The position numbers and the translations under genes are program-made. A stretch of 64,000 nucleotides of DNA, from positions 2,170,001 through 2,234,000 of the forward strand of contig NZ_CP069533.1 of assembly GCF_016889765.1 (NCBI RefSeq). The letters are read 5' to 3'. The notes beneath the pieces are model-generated. The model did not search any database, was not told the origin of the DNA, and saw only the letters and a list, made by a program, of their open reading frames with translations. Numbering within the stretch: position 1 is the stretch's first letter; each line of letters opens with the position of its first letter. Shown piece by piece: positions 42,414 through 51,272 of this stretch. The DNA is from Corynebacterium minutissimum. Its GTDB lineage: Bacteria > Actinomycetota > Actinomycetes > Mycobacteriales > Mycobacteriaceae.

Positions 42414-43868
42414 GTGACTGCAAACGCGCATATTGGGCACGAGGACTGGAACGAACGTCTGGAGCTGGCCCAGGAGATGATCCCGCTCATCCACCAGCTG
42501 CACCGCAATAACAACGTCGTGACCTCCATTTACGGTCGCATGCTTATCGGCGTGACCGATATTGACATCATCAAGGCTCACCGTTATGCCCGCCGCATTG
42601 CTGAGCGTGAGCTCTCCACTGCTGAGACTCTGCCCATCCTCAAGGAACTGTGCACGATGAACCTGGGCACCGCCTCGATTGACCTGGGCCGCTTGGTCAT
42701 GGGCTTTGAGGAGTCTGGTTCCGATAATCTGCGGAACTACCTGGAGGAGACCTTGGTCGACCTCGTCGGTGCAGGCGTGGATAAGGAATCCACTGACGTC
42801 GTGCTCTACGGCTTCGGCCGCATTGGCCGCCTGCTGGCCCGCATCCTTATCGCCCGCGAAGCTGCCTACGGCGGTGTGCGCCTGCGCGCCATCGTTGTTC
42901 GCAAGAAGGGCGACATTGACATTCTCAAGCGCGCCTCCCTCCTGCGCCGCGATTCGGTCCACGGTGCCTTCAACGGCTCCATTGCTGTGGATGAGGAGAA
43001 TGAGGTCATCTGGGCCAATGGCACCAAGATTCAGATGATTTACGCCAACAACCCGGCAGAAATCGATTACACCCAGTACGGTATCGACAATGCCATTGTC
43101 GTCGACAACACCGGTGTCTGGCGTGACCGCGACGGCCTATCCCAGCACCTGCAGTCCAAGGGTGTGGCTCGCGTGCTGCTTACTGCCCCGGGCAAGGGTG
43201 ACCTCAAGAACATCGTGTACGGCATCAACCAGGGGGACATCGAGGAGTCTGACCAGATTCTCTCCGCCGCATCCTGCACCACCAACGGCATTACCCCGGT
43301 GCTCAAGGTCATCAATGACCGCTACGGTGTGGTTCACGGCCACGTGGAAACCGCGCACTCCTTTACCAATGACCAGAACCTCATCGACAACTTCCACAAG
43401 GGTGATCGCCGCGGCCGCGCAGCGGGCCTGAACATGGTCCTCACCGAAACCGGTGCGGCCAAGGCCGTATCCAAGGCGCTGCCGGAGTTCGAGGGCAAGC
43501 TCACCGGCAACGCCATCCGCGTTCCTACCCCGGACGTGTCCATGGCTGTGCTCAACCTGGAGCTGGAGAAGGAAGTAGACCGCGACGAGGTCAACGACTT
43601 CCTACGCAACGTTTCTCTGCACTCTGACTTGCGCCAGCAGATTTCCTACATTGCTTCCCCTGAGGTTGTGTCCTCCGACTTCGTCGGCTCTACCCACGCT
43701 GGTGTCGTTGATGGTCTGGCGACCATCGCCTCCGGCAAGCACCTCGTGCTCTACGTCTGGTACGACAACGAGTTCGGCTACTCCAACCAGGTCATCCGCA
43801 TCGTCGAGGACATCGCTGGCGCCCGCCCGGTGGTGTACCCGAAGCGCGTTGACGTCTCTGAGCTCTAA
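42414..43868 (+). CDS. gapB: Glyceraldehyde-3-phosphate dehydrogenase, GapB/GapX type
   Basis: The 484-residue enzyme is a long GAPDH of the type that acts with NADP in gluconeogenesis in C. glutamicum. An N-terminal extension of about 125 residues precedes the Rossmann motif VLYGFGRIGRLLARIL (near 127-142). The catalytic cysteine lies in SAASCTTNGITPVL (near 283-296), and WYDNEFGYSNQV (near 446-457) is the C-terminal signature. The length separates it from the glycolytic GapA of about 334 residues. The GTG start has AAAGGA about 10 nt upstream. A hairpin terminator follows. Confidence 0.92.
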   Translation: MTANAHIGHEDWNERLELAQEMIPLIHQLHRNNNVVTSIYGRMLIGVTDIDIIKAHRYARRIAERELSTAETLPILKELCTMNLGTASIDLGRLVMGFEESGSDNLRNYLEETLVDLVGAGVDKESTDVVLYGFGRIGRLLARILIAREAAYGGVRLRAIVVRKKGDIDILKRASLLRRDSVHGAFNGSIAVDEENEVIWANGTKIQMIYANNPAEIDYTQYGIDNAIVVDNTGVWRDRDGLSQHLQSKGVARVLLTAPGKGDLKNIVYGINQGDIEESDQILSAASCTTNGITPVLKVINDRYGVVHGHVETAHSFTNDQNLIDNFHKGDRRGRAAGLNMVLTETGAAKAVSKALPEFEGKLTGNAIRVPTPDVSMAVLNLELEKEVDRDEVNDFLRNVSLHSDLRQQISYIASPEVVSSDFVGSTHAGVVDGLATIASGKHLVLYVWYDNEFGYSNQVIRIVEDIAGARPVVYPKRVDVSEL

Positions 43869-43882
43869 ACGCTAGAAATACG

Positions 43883-43916
43883 AACACCGCCCGCGCTGCA
43901 TGGCGTGGGCGGTGTT
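43883..43916 (+). terminator. Hairpin terminator after gapB
   Basis: A 14-bp stem (AACACCGCCCGCGC with its near complement, one G-T pair) with a 6-nt loop starts 15 nt after the gapB stop and is followed by T-rich bases. Confidence 0.75.
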
Positions 43917-44048
43917 TCGCTGTTTTAGGCTCCTGCTCGGCGTGAGCCCTAGCTTTGCCAGGATGCTTCAAGCGCGCAACTGCCCGATCTGCCAAAAGTA
44001 CGGGCCAAGATCGAAAAATCTAGACTGCTTTTGTCAGATTCGTCAGTT

Positions 44049-45566
44049 TTAGCGGGGAGACAGCGCACGCGTGTGGAGCAGACGCCGTGCGAGCAACGCG
44101 GCAGCCGCACAGAGCACCGCAGTCAGGGCCATAGCGATGGCATAACGCATAGGTGAGAGCGCAATCAAGGGCCAAGCCGGGAAGGCAAGGAGCCAGAGGC
44201 CGGTATCTGCCAAGACGTCGCCGCCTAAGGTGACGGAGACGATCGTGCCTACGATGGTGAGGGCGATAGCACTCACAATGCCGAGGCGAATCATCAGAAT
44301 GAGTGACACAGCCGCGATGACAAAGCCCACCCCAACTGAAAGGGGGAATGCCGAAATCTGGGCAGTGACATCGCTACCTGCGAGTGCACTGGCCAGGTAA
44401 GCGGCAGCGCATACCGCCACGATGATGCACAGGAACCAGAGGAGAATCCCGGATGCGCCGAACCGTGTTTCCATATGTACCAACGGCCATGATCCAGCTA
44501 CACGGGGCCAAACGAGGACCGGCAAGATACCTGTGCCGACCGGTAGCAGAAAGAAGTGAAAGAAGCCTTCGACGTAGTTAGCGGGATAAAGCAGTGCTAC
44601 GAAACCGAGCGTGAAAACGCTGAGCAACAGGCAAGAGAACACCGCTGGGCTAAAAGCCGCATGGTGCAGCCCCAACAATGTGGACCACGGCGAGGACTGC
44701 GCTGCGGCACGGGAATGCTCCGTTGGTTTCCATGGTTGGGCTTCTTCCACGGTGGCATTAGTTCGCGTCACCGTAGACTGTGTGAAGGCGAAACGCAGCG
44801 GGAATACTGGCCGGTATCGACGCGGCGTGTAGACCGCGGCTAATGACCCAAGCACGGCGAGGATGACACACAATATGAGAGCTGGAAATGGACTGCTGGT
44901 CAATAGTGGGTCGTTTGGCTCAAGGGGCACCGAGTTCTGATGAATACGCAGTGCGGGCAGAAGAAGCCGTTGCGGCCATGCTGGTAGAAAGGCCCACCAC
45001 CTGCCTGTTTCGACAGTGCTCGGAAGAATGCTGACAAGCTGCCACAGAACCGCTGCCACGAGTGCTAATGCGAAGCCCAGTCGACGGGTACAGGCCGCGG
45101 AAAGTCCGGCAATGCCAAGCGCGCCAAGGAAGGAGCAGAGCCCAGCTACGAGGATAAGTTCATGATTCTCGCGCCCCTGGGCAGCGACAACGAACCAGGA
45201 AACACCAAAGTTCAGAATATGGAAGACCGCAAGGCTGACAATGACGACGATAAAGCGGGCAGCATTCTCGAGACGCGGGTTGAGGTTTCTCCATTGCGTT
45301 CCGCCGCTGCGAGTGATGGTCTCGCGGCGTTCTGGAATGGCAGCGAACAGCCCAATAAGAGGGGCATACATTCCGGTAACAAACAAGGACTGCCAAGCCA
45401 AGACGCCCGTGGCATCAGTGTGTGCTGAGGCCATTGATGAGAAAATGATTGTCATGATGACCAGCGGTAGTGCCAGCAAAGGCAACCACTGTAAGGTACT
45501 TCCGCGGCTGCGTAGTAGTTCTGCAGAAAGGTAACTCGGGCGAGGTGCTGTGGTGTGCTTAGTCAC
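44049..45566 (-). CDS. ABC transporter permease of the LanFEG-like system
   Basis: The 505-residue membrane protein has about 12 segments in two similar halves, as if two six-segment permease subunits (ABC-2 or lantibiotic-immunity EG type) were fused. The first half begins near PSYLSAELLRSRGSTLQWLPLLALPL (10-35), the second near WSTLLGLHHAAFSPAVFSCLLL (about 292-313). It has no ATPase domain. Start GTG 45566 is preferred because AAGGGGA lies 5 nt upstream and the frame overlaps the ATPase stop by 8 nt. It works with the ATPase encoded just upstream. Confidence 0.78.
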   Translation of the reverse strand: MTKHTTAPRPSYLSAELLRSRGSTLQWLPLLALPLVIMTIIFSSMASAHTDATGVLAWQSLFVTGMYAPLIGLFAAIPERRETITRSGGTQWRNLNPRLENAARFIVVIVSLAVFHILNFGVSWFVVAAQGRENHELILVAGLCSFLGALGIAGLSAACTRRLGFALALVAAVLWQLVSILPSTVETGRWWAFLPAWPQRLLLPALRIHQNSVPLEPNDPLLTSSPFPALILCVILAVLGSLAAVYTPRRYRPVFPLRFAFTQSTVTRTNATVEEAQPWKPTEHSRAAAQSSPWSTLLGLHHAAFSPAVFSCLLLSVFTLGFVALLYPANYVEGFFHFFLLPVGTGILPVLVWPRVAGSWPLVHMETRFGASGILLWFLCIIVAVCAAAYLASALAGSDVTAQISAFPLSVGVGFVIAAVSLILMIRLGIVSAIALTIVGTIVSVTLGGDVLADTGLWLLAFPAWPLIALSPMRYAIAMALTAVLCAAAALLARRLLHTRALSPR

Positions 45567-46302
45567 GTGATTCCCCTTCCCGAGAGATAGATGCTTGGGA
45601 GGCACGGCTCGGTGACGTGAGCCGGAAGAATTCCTCTTCCAACTGGCCACGGGGTGCTAGCTCGTGTAGGGAACCGGAATATCGAATCGTGCCCTCGGCC
45701 AAGACCGTGATGTCATGTGCAAGATGCAGAACTTCACCAAGCTGGTGGGAGCTGACGATAACGGTGTGCCCAGCCGCGGCCAGTTGCTGTAGCAGCTTTC
45801 GCAATTCCATGATGCCTTGGGGATCGAGGCCATTCTGAGGCTCATCAAGGACAAGAATCTCTGGATCACCGAGGAGTGCTTGTGCCAAAGCCAAGCGTGC
45901 TTTCATACCGGTGGAAAAGGATTTCGCCTTCTTGGCACCAACGCCGCGGAGCCCAGCGATGGAGAGGACGCGGTCAATCTCAGAGTCGGGAAGCCCCAGC
46001 AGCCGGGCATGAACACGAAGATTTGCCTCGGCGGACAGATGGCCATAAAAAGCCGGTCCGTTGACTGAAGCACCAATCTGGCGAAGCACATCGCGTGTCC
46101 ATGGTTGGCCAGCCACGCTCATGGAGCCAGAGTCAGCCGGCACGAGGCCTAAAAGAATGGAAAAGAGTGTTGATTTTCCTGCCCCGTTGCGTCCGAGGAG
46201 CGCATGCACGCGGCCAGGAGTGATACAGAAAGAGAGGCCATCGAGGACTCGTTGCTGACCAAAAGTCTTCGTGATGTTCTCAAAAGAGATGTCGCAATTC
46301 AT
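45559..46302 (-). CDS. ABC transporter ATP-binding protein
   Basis: The 247-residue ATPase shows Walker A GRNGAGKSTL near residues 37-46, the signature region SFSTGMKARLALAQALL near 130-146, Walker B ILVLDEPQNGLDPQG near 151-165 and the H-loop SSHQLGEVLH near 183-192. It resembles BcrA/LanF-type immunity or antibiotic-export ATPases. The signature reads STGMK rather than LSGGQ, common in that group. It overlaps the permease gene by 8 nt. A perfect palindrome lies upstream of its promoter. Confidence 0.9.
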   Translation of the reverse strand: MNCDISFENITKTFGQQRVLDGLSFCITPGRVHALLGRNGAGKSTLFSILLGLVPADSGSMSVAGQPWTRDVLRQIGASVNGPAFYGHLSAEANLRVHARLLGLPDSEIDRVLSIAGLRGVGAKKAKSFSTGMKARLALAQALLGDPEILVLDEPQNGLDPQGIMELRKLLQQLAAAGHTVIVSSHQLGEVLHLAHDITVLAEGTIRYSGSLHELAPRGQLEEEFFRLTSPSRASQASISREGESRD

Positions 46303-46315
46303 AGGTTGCAGTATC
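46303..46315 (-). promoter_or_regulatory. possible leaderless promoter of the ABC transporter genes
   Basis: GATACT (complement of 46310-46315) ends 7 nt before ATG 46302. The first base is not the usual T. Confidence 0.42.
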
Positions 46316-46367
46316 GCCGGGGTGCACCATAAAGTAATCCGACTGCATGATGGTTTTCAGCGGGGAG

Positions 46368-46389
46368 ATCTCCTACCGTGGTAGGAGAT
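46368..46389. promoter_or_regulatory. Perfect 10-bp palindrome between response regulator and ABC genes
   Basis: ATCTCCTACC and GGTAGGAGAT flank a GT centre. It touches the last base of the response-regulator stop and lies about 53 nt upstream of the ABC -10 element. It could be a binding site for that LuxR-type regulator; a terminator is less likely as no T-tract follows. Confidence 0.55.
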
Positions 46390-47060
46390 TAGGCAACCCC
46401 AGCGCGTTGGGCTAAGAGAACGAGGGCCACGCGGTCGCGTGCGGCGAGCTTCGACATGAGCGCGGAGACATGTGTTTTTACCGTGGTTTCCGCGATGACC
46501 ATGTCGGAGGCTATCTCCGCATTCGTAGCACCACGGGCTAGCAATGAGAGTACTTCCATTTCGCGCCGCGTTACCAGGCTGAGTCCTTGGCGTTCCTGGG
46601 CGCTGAGGCTATCGTGCGTGAGCGCGGAGCGATAGGCCTCGAGCACAGGGCCGGTAACCTCGGCGGCCAATACCGATTCCCCCTGCGCCACATCGCGCAC
46701 GGCGGTCACGAGAACCTCTGGGTCGGCATCCTTCAATAGGAAGCCGTTGGCACCAGTGGAGATGGACTGCGCTACGAGCTCTTCATCGTTAAAGGTGGTG
46801 AGCATGATGATGCGGCACTCTGGCTTTCGCTCGAGTATGGCTTGAGCCGCCGAAATGCCGTCCATGCCGGGCATGCGAATGTCGAGGATAGCCACATCGA
46901 TGTGGTGAGCGAGTGCAGATTTTACGGCTTCCGCTCCCGAGGTAGCGGTAGCCGTTACTTCGATGTCTTCTTGCGCAGTGAGGATAGTAGACAGTGCTGA
47001 GAGCAGCATTGCTTGATCATCGGCCAACAAGACGCGGATTCTAGAGCTGCTGTGCGGCAT
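46389..47060 (-). CDS. Response regulator, NarL/LuxR type
   Basis: The 223-residue regulator has a receiver domain with LLADDQAML near 11-19, the phosphoacceptor in VAILDIRMPGMDG near 55-67 and LTTFNDEE near 86-93. A C-terminal LuxR helix-turn-helix follows: LVTRREMEVLSLLARGATNAEIA near 163-185 and VKTHVSALMSKL near 195-206. It overlaps its histidine kinase by 20 nt. The ABC genes follow after 86 nt and are its likely targets, perhaps through the palindrome next to its stop codon. Confidence 0.92.
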   Translation of the reverse strand: MPHSSSRIRVLLADDQAMLLSALSTILTAQEDIEVTATATSGAEAVKSALAHHIDVAILDIRMPGMDGISAAQAILERKPECRIIMLTTFNDEELVAQSISTGANGFLLKDADPEVLVTAVRDVAQGESVLAAEVTGPVLEAYRSALTHDSLSAQERQGLSLVTRREMEVLSLLARGATNAEIASDMVIAETTVKTHVSALMSKLAARDRVALVLLAQRAGVA

Positions 47061-48246
47061 TTTTGGTGTCCTTCATGGGTATTTGTGCGTGCAGGTTAAA
47101 GACATGAGCATCGCCGGAATAGTCGAGGCGACCGCCAAGGGAACGAGCACGTTCTCCTATCCCCACTAGGCCTACGCCGCTGCCCGAAACGTTGCTCGGT
47201 GAGGGGTGTTGATTGGTGGAGGTGAGGGTGAGCGAGGGGGCGTCGTCAAGCGCAAGCTCAACCGTGACATGCGTGCCGACGCCCTGATGGCGCAGGGCAT
47301 TCGTCAATCCCTCCGTGATGATGCGCACCAGTGCCATCTGAACCAACGACGGTACGGCAAATGAAGCGGGGAGGTTTGCATCGATCTTCAGCCCTGCAAC
47401 GCGGAAGCCTTCGAGGATTGCCTCGATGTGCTCGAGTTGTTGAGCAGGCTCCAGCGACGTGGGACCAGGCGAGCGTAAAGCAGCGACAATTCCCCGAACC
47501 TCGCCCAATGCGGAATCTGCGTTCTCCCGGATTGACAGAAGTGCGTCCTCAGCCGCGCCGGAATCCGATGTCGCTGCAACGATGCCCGCATTAGCCTGAA
47601 CCTTAATCAGGGTGAGGGAATGGGCGAGGACATCGTGTAGCTCCCGTGCAATGAGGAGGCGTTCTTCTTCTTGTGCCTGGTGGAAGCGCTCGCGGGCCAG
47701 TGCCTCTCGTTGGCGATCACGGTCGAAATAGCGGGCAGCAATGAAGTATGTGCTTCCCAGTACCGCCCAGTGAGCCACAACCATAGCGAGGAAGTGGGTG
47801 TCCACCTCATAGCGGAGAAGATAGGATTCAACATCGATCCGCCACATGAAGGGGGAGATGAAGGTTCCGAGCGCGGTGATGAGGAGGATCGCCCGAGGAA
47901 GTAGCCTGTGGTTTATGTACCGCGAGGTGGTGTACACGGCCATCGGGGCGGTCAACGCCCAAGGCGGCAAGCCGCTATTAGCAGGAAGCTGGCTCATCCA
48001 CGTGACTGCCCAGGCTGAAAGAAGAACTAAAAAGCCTGCCGCACTTAGGACTGGCTTCGAGCGCCACACGAGGAAGAACGGTATGAACAGCAGGGACAAG
48101 AGAGCTTCGATAACCTCTACTGTTCCGGCGGAGGAAGCCGCCAAGGCACAATAAAAGGCCGCTACGAGCCCCGCGACTCCTGAGAGTAGTGCGTCCCCCA
48201 AACGCACCGAGGTCAGGAAGGCGCGCGCGGTGCGGGAAAAGCTCAT
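47041..48246 (-). CDS. Sensor histidine kinase, NarX/DesK-like (HisKA_3)
   Basis: The 401-residue kinase has six or seven membrane segments in its first 160 residues (little extracellular sequence), a short coiled linker, the HisKA_3 dimer domain with the phosphoacceptor in IARELHDVLAHSLTLIK near 200-216, and an ATPase domain ending in GSGVGLVGIGERARSLGG near 360-377. Kinases with almost no outer domain often sense antibiotics with or through a neighbouring ABC transporter, which fits the operon. It is cotranslated with its regulator. Confidence 0.9.
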   Translation of the reverse strand: MSFSRTARAFLTSVRLGDALLSGVAGLVAAFYCALAASSAGTVEVIEALLSLLFIPFFLVWRSKPVLSAAGFLVLLSAWAVTWMSQLPANSGLPPWALTAPMAVYTTSRYINHRLLPRAILLITALGTFISPFMWRIDVESYLLRYEVDTHFLAMVVAHWAVLGSTYFIAARYFDRDRQREALARERFHQAQEEERLLIARELHDVLAHSLTLIKVQANAGIVAATSDSGAAEDALLSIRENADSALGEVRGIVAALRSPGPTSLEPAQQLEHIEAILEGFRVAGLKIDANLPASFAVPSLVQMALVRIITEGLTNALRHQGVGTHVTVELALDDAPSLTLTSTNQHPSPSNVSGSGVGLVGIGERARSLGGRLDYSGDAHVFNLHAQIPMKDTKNAAQQL

Positions 48247-48260
48247 AGACGGCCATGGTA
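48247..48260 (-). promoter_or_regulatory. leaderless promoter of the histidine kinase gene
   Basis: TACCAT (complement of 48255-48260) ends 8 nt before ATG 48246. Confidence 0.55.
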
Positions 48261-48276
48261 GTACATGCAGAGAGTA

Positions 48277-49173
48277 CTACTTCTTCTTTTTGTCCTTCTT
48301 TGACTTGTTTTTCTTGCCCTGCTTCTTGCCGTCACCGTTGACCTTGGCACGCTCCAAGTCGGCAGCGACATCCGGAACGTAGGCAAAGCCGTTGCGCGGC
48401 GGGCGGACGTATTCGGCTTCGAGCTCAGGTCGGTTCGGGATCTCAGGTACGTCCTGCTCCACGTGCTGGTAGGGAACCGTCTTGAGGATGTGGTTGATCA
48501 CGTTGATTCGTGAGCGCTTCTTGTCCTCAGACTCCACGGTGTACCACGGTGCGGATGGGGTATCCGTGTGGACGAACATCTCATCCTTGGCCCGGGAGTA
48601 GTCCTCCCACCGAGTGATGGACTGCAAGTCCATGGGGGAGAGCTTCCAGCGGCGCAGCGGGTCGTTACGGCGAGACTTGAAACGAGCGATCTGTTCTTCA
48701 TCGGACACCGAGAACCAGTACTTCAGCAGGATGATGCCATCCTCGATGAGCATGTGCTCGAGCTGCGGTGCCTGGTGGAGGAAGCGCACGTACTCCTGCT
48801 GGGTGCAAAAGCCCATGACGCGTTCCACACCGGCGCGGTTGTACCAGGAACGGTCGAAGATGACGATCTCGCCAGCGGTGGGCAGCTTTTCAATGTAGCG
48901 CTGGAAGTACCACTGACCGGATTCACGGTCGGTGGGCTTGGGAAGTGCTTCAATGCGGCAGGTACGCGGGTTCAGGTACTGCGTAATACGCTTGATAGCG
49001 GAGCCCTTACCGGCGGCGTCGCGGCCTTCCATGATGATGACCACTCGGGCGCCGGTCTCAACCACCCATTGCTGCATTTCGACGAGCTCAGCCTGGAGGC
49101 GCTTGAGCTCGTCCTCATAAGCTTGCTTGTCGAGCTTCGGAGGTTTGGAGGGAGACTTCTTTGTTGAACTCAT
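48277..49173 (-). CDS. ppk2: Polyphosphate kinase 2
   Basis: PPK2 uses polyphosphate to phosphorylate nucleoside phosphates. The 298-residue protein has Walker A EGRDAAGKGSAIKRI near residues 49-63, the VIFDRSWYNRAGVERVMGF region near 102-120 with the catalytic Asp and the lid Arg residues, and WYTVESEDKKRSRINVINHI near 211-230. The C-terminus is a Lys-rich tail of about 20 residues that may bind the anionic polymer. C. glutamicum has two such proteins; which one this matches cannot be said. Confidence 0.93.
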   Translation of the reverse strand: MSSTKKSPSKPPKLDKQAYEDELKRLQAELVEMQQWVVETGARVVIIMEGRDAAGKGSAIKRITQYLNPRTCRIEALPKPTDRESGQWYFQRYIEKLPTAGEIVIFDRSWYNRAGVERVMGFCTQQEYVRFLHQAPQLEHMLIEDGIILLKYWFSVSDEEQIARFKSRRNDPLRRWKLSPMDLQSITRWEDYSRAKDEMFVHTDTPSAPWYTVESEDKKRSRINVINHILKTVPYQHVEQDVPEIPNRPELEAEYVRPPRNGFAYVPDVAADLERAKVNGDGKKQGKKNKSKKDKKKK

Positions 49174-49186
49174 ACCATTAAATGTA
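49174..49186 (-). promoter_or_regulatory. leaderless promoter of ppk2
   Basis: TACATT (complement of 49181-49186) ends 7 nt before ATG 49173. Confidence 0.55.
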
Positions 49187-49221
49187 CCCTTTAGCTGGGA
49201 AAATACCTAAACGCGGGGAGT

Positions 49222-49662
49222 TTAGTCGACCTCGTGCTCGAGCACCGCGCCAGTGGCAGCGTCGACATCGTACTCATACTCCTGGCCGTTGGATGTGAAC
49301 TCAATTTCCCAGTGCGGGCCCTTGCCATCGTCACCGTCGTCGTAGTCAGCTTCCTTTTCCGTGACGGTGCTGGCGTCTACGCCGGCATGGGCATAGGCGG
49401 CAGCCACGGCATCGTCATCGGTGAGTGAGTCAGTGGCTTCTGCCCGCTTGTCGTCGCGGTCATCACGGTCGTCGGTCTTGGCATCGCGGTCATCGTCGTC
49501 CTGCTCGACAACAGTTGTCCCAAGCGTTTCAGTGACAGTCTCCATCGGAGGAGGAGTCGTGGCGGGAGCTGGGTCTGCCTCCTTGTCTGAAGAACATGCG
49601 ACCAGTGCTGCAGATACAGACACTGCAATGCCGGCGGCGAGGACACGGGAGAGAAGAGTCAT
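49222..49662 (-). CDS. PepSY-domain lipoprotein
   Basis: The 146-residue lipoprotein has a signal peptide with lipobox ALVAC (cysteine near residue 24), and an acidic linker rich in Asp, Arg and Lys (about 52-80). One PepSY-type domain follows with DAVAAAYAHAGVDASTVTEKEADYD near 86-110 and the final WEIEFTSNGQEYEYDVDAATGAVLEHE strands. PepSY domains are thought to inhibit peptidases near the cell surface. ATG 49662 is chosen because AAAGGATGAG lies 8 nt upstream and the signal peptide begins there. A longer frame would enter the FAH gene. Confidence 0.8.
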   Translation of the reverse strand: MTLLSRVLAAGIAVSVSAALVACSSDKEADPAPATTPPPMETVTETLGTTVVEQDDDDRDAKTDDRDDRDDKRAEATDSLTDDDAVAAAYAHAGVDASTVTEKEADYDDGDDGKGPHWEIEFTSNGQEYEYDVDAATGAVLEHEVD

Positions 49663-49745
49663 AAAAGGCTCATCCTTTTTGGTTGGGGAAATGTGCTTCC
49701 CTACAGTAGCGATGCGTCGAGTAGCTCGCAGAACTAATAAAAGGT

Positions 49746-50621
49746 CTAGCCCGAAGTGCAGGTGCATCCCTCACCACAGCTGTTGGTGGGTGGTTCCCCA
49801 AAACGCGTGGTGTTCTCGATCGAGCCCAGACCGTCGATGCTGATGCGTGTCACGGAGCCGTCACCCAGCATCGCGTCCGCACCCCGCGCAAACCCCACGC
49901 CTTCCGGGGTACCGGTGGCAATGACATCACCCGGGTTGAGCGGATAGAGGGACGAGCAGAAGGCGATGAGCTCAGCCACGGAGAAGATGAGGTCATCGGT
50001 GTTGTCGTCTTGGCGTACGTCGCCGTCGACAGTCGTGGTCAGCCGCGCGCCGCGGCCCGGTGCCCAGTCATCAGCCGTGGTGAGCCACGGTCCGAAGCCG
50101 GCGGTGCGGTAAAAGGACTTACCAGCGTGAAACTGCGAGGTAGCGCGTTGATAGTCGCGCAGTGTGTAATCGTTCATGATGGCGTAGCCGGCAACGTGGT
50201 CCAGCGCATCGTTTACTTTCACGCGGTGTGCGCGAGTCCCGATCACCACGGCGAGTTCGCCTTCGTAATCCAGCTTCTTCGTGGCAAAGTCGGGCACATA
50301 CACATCGTCGTAGGGGCCAGTGAGTGCCTCCGGAAACTTGATGAACAGCGTGGGCTGGGTCGGAAGGTCGCGGCCCATTTCCCGGGCATGCTTGGCGTAA
50401 TTCACGCCCACACAGATGATCTTTCCCGGGTTCGGAATGACGGGGGCAAGGTCGGCGGCGTCAAAAACGACGGGTTCTCCTGAAAGCTGTGCTGCCTTGC
50501 GCCAGTCTGGGCTAGCGAGCAGCTTGCCGACGTCCTCGTAGTCCAACTCCGTGCCCACATTCGGGCCGTCGATGCGAATAGCGCAGGTACCGAAACTGGT
50601 GCGGAGAGTAGCGAGCTTCAT
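49746..50621 (-). CDS. Fumarylacetoacetate hydrolase-family enzyme
   Basis: The 291-residue protein belongs to the FAH fold group, with members that hydrolyse acylpyruvates or isomerise homoprotocatechuate products. Motifs are PGKIICVGVNYAKHARE near residues 65-81, FIKFPEALTGPYD near 93-105, the metal-binding DYEGELAVVIG near 118-128, and PGDVIATGTPEGVGFARG near 240-257. The C-terminus ends in a Cys-rich tail. The substrate is not evident. Its promoter overlaps the end of the upstream pth gene, so it can be expressed separately. Confidence 0.88.
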   Translation of the reverse strand: MKLATLRTSFGTCAIRIDGPNVGTELDYEDVGKLLASPDWRKAAQLSGEPVVFDAADLAPVIPNPGKIICVGVNYAKHAREMGRDLPTQPTLFIKFPEALTGPYDDVYVPDFATKKLDYEGELAVVIGTRAHRVKVNDALDHVAGYAIMNDYTLRDYQRATSQFHAGKSFYRTAGFGPWLTTADDWAPGRGARLTTTVDGDVRQDDNTDDLIFSVAELIAFCSSLYPLNPGDVIATGTPEGVGFARGADAMLGDGSVTRISIDGLGSIENTTRFGEPPTNSCGEGCTCTSG

Positions 50622-50634
50622 AGCCGCTAGTCTA
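50622..50634 (-). promoter_or_regulatory. leaderless promoter of the FAH-family gene
   Basis: TAGACT (complement of 50629-50634) ends 7 nt before ATG 50621 and lies partly inside the stop region of pth. Confidence 0.57.
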
Positions 50635-51166
50635 ACGCGCGAAGAATCTCATCCACCGCGTCGGCACACATGATGGGAACCTCCTGGGCCTCCTGTTTGC
50701 TCCACGGTTTGAGTACGAACGAGGCCGGATCCATGCGTCCAGGCGGGCGCCCAATACCCACGGAAAGACGCCGATAGTCCTTCGTGCCCAAAGATTTCGT
50801 CGTGGAACGCAGACCATTGTGGCCATGGTCCCCGCCGCCGAGGCGCAACTTGATCTGGCCAAAGTCCAGCTCGAGTTCATCGTGTACCACAATGATGTGT
50901 GCAGGGGAGACGTTGAAGTACTGCGCGAGGGCCTTGATGGGCCCGCCGGAGAGATTCATGAAGCTGCGCGGCTTCGCGACGATCACCTTGGTGTCCCCAC
51001 GCCGTGCCTCGGCAATATCCGTGTTCGTCTTCTTGTGAACGGAAAAAGAAGCGAAGAGCTCGTGGGCCAGTTCATCAGCCACGTCAAAACCGATGTTATG
51101 GCGGGTACCGGCGTACTTTGGGCCGGGGTTGCCCAGCCCCACGACGAGGAAAGAAGAAGTAGTCAC
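50627..51166 (-). CDS. pth: Peptidyl-tRNA hydrolase, second copy
   Basis: This 179-residue protein is a standard-length Pth with LVVGLGNPGPKYAGTRHNIGFD (7-28, catalytic His), KPRSFMNLSGGPI near 61-73, VVHDELELDFGQIKLRLGGGDHGHNG near 91-116 and YRRLSVGIGRPPG near 130-142. It lacks the N-terminal extension of the first copy at 40662-41327. Both keep the catalytic residues. The gene is next to rplY, as is usual in bacteria, so this is probably the ancestral copy. The GTG start follows a leaderless promoter. Confidence 0.95.
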   Translation of the reverse strand: MTTSSFLVVGLGNPGPKYAGTRHNIGFDVADELAHELFASFSVHKKTNTDIAEARRGDTKVIVAKPRSFMNLSGGPIKALAQYFNVSPAHIIVVHDELELDFGQIKLRLGGGDHGHNGLRSTTKSLGTKDYRRLSVGIGRPPGRMDPASFVLKPWSKQEAQEVPIMCADAVDEILRALD

Positions 51167-51179
51167 GCTGCCTATTCTA
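51167..51179 (-). promoter_or_regulatory. leaderless promoter of the second pth
   Basis: TAGAAT (complement of 51174-51179) ends 7 nt before GTG 51166. Confidence 0.58.
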
Positions 51180-51205
51180 AACAGCGCGTGGGCGAAAACG
51201 GCGAA

Positions 51206-51242
51206 CCGCGCCTGCCTCCCATAAGCAGGGAAGCGGGCGCGG
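51206..51242 (-). terminator. Hairpin terminator after rplY
   Basis: An imperfect 14-bp stem (CCGCGCC paired with GGCGCGG at the base) starts 31 nt past the rplY stop. On the minus strand a TTTT run follows about 10 nt later. Confidence 0.55.
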
Positions 51243-51272
51243 TGCGCTAGCTAGGTGAGGGGGATGGAGGAT

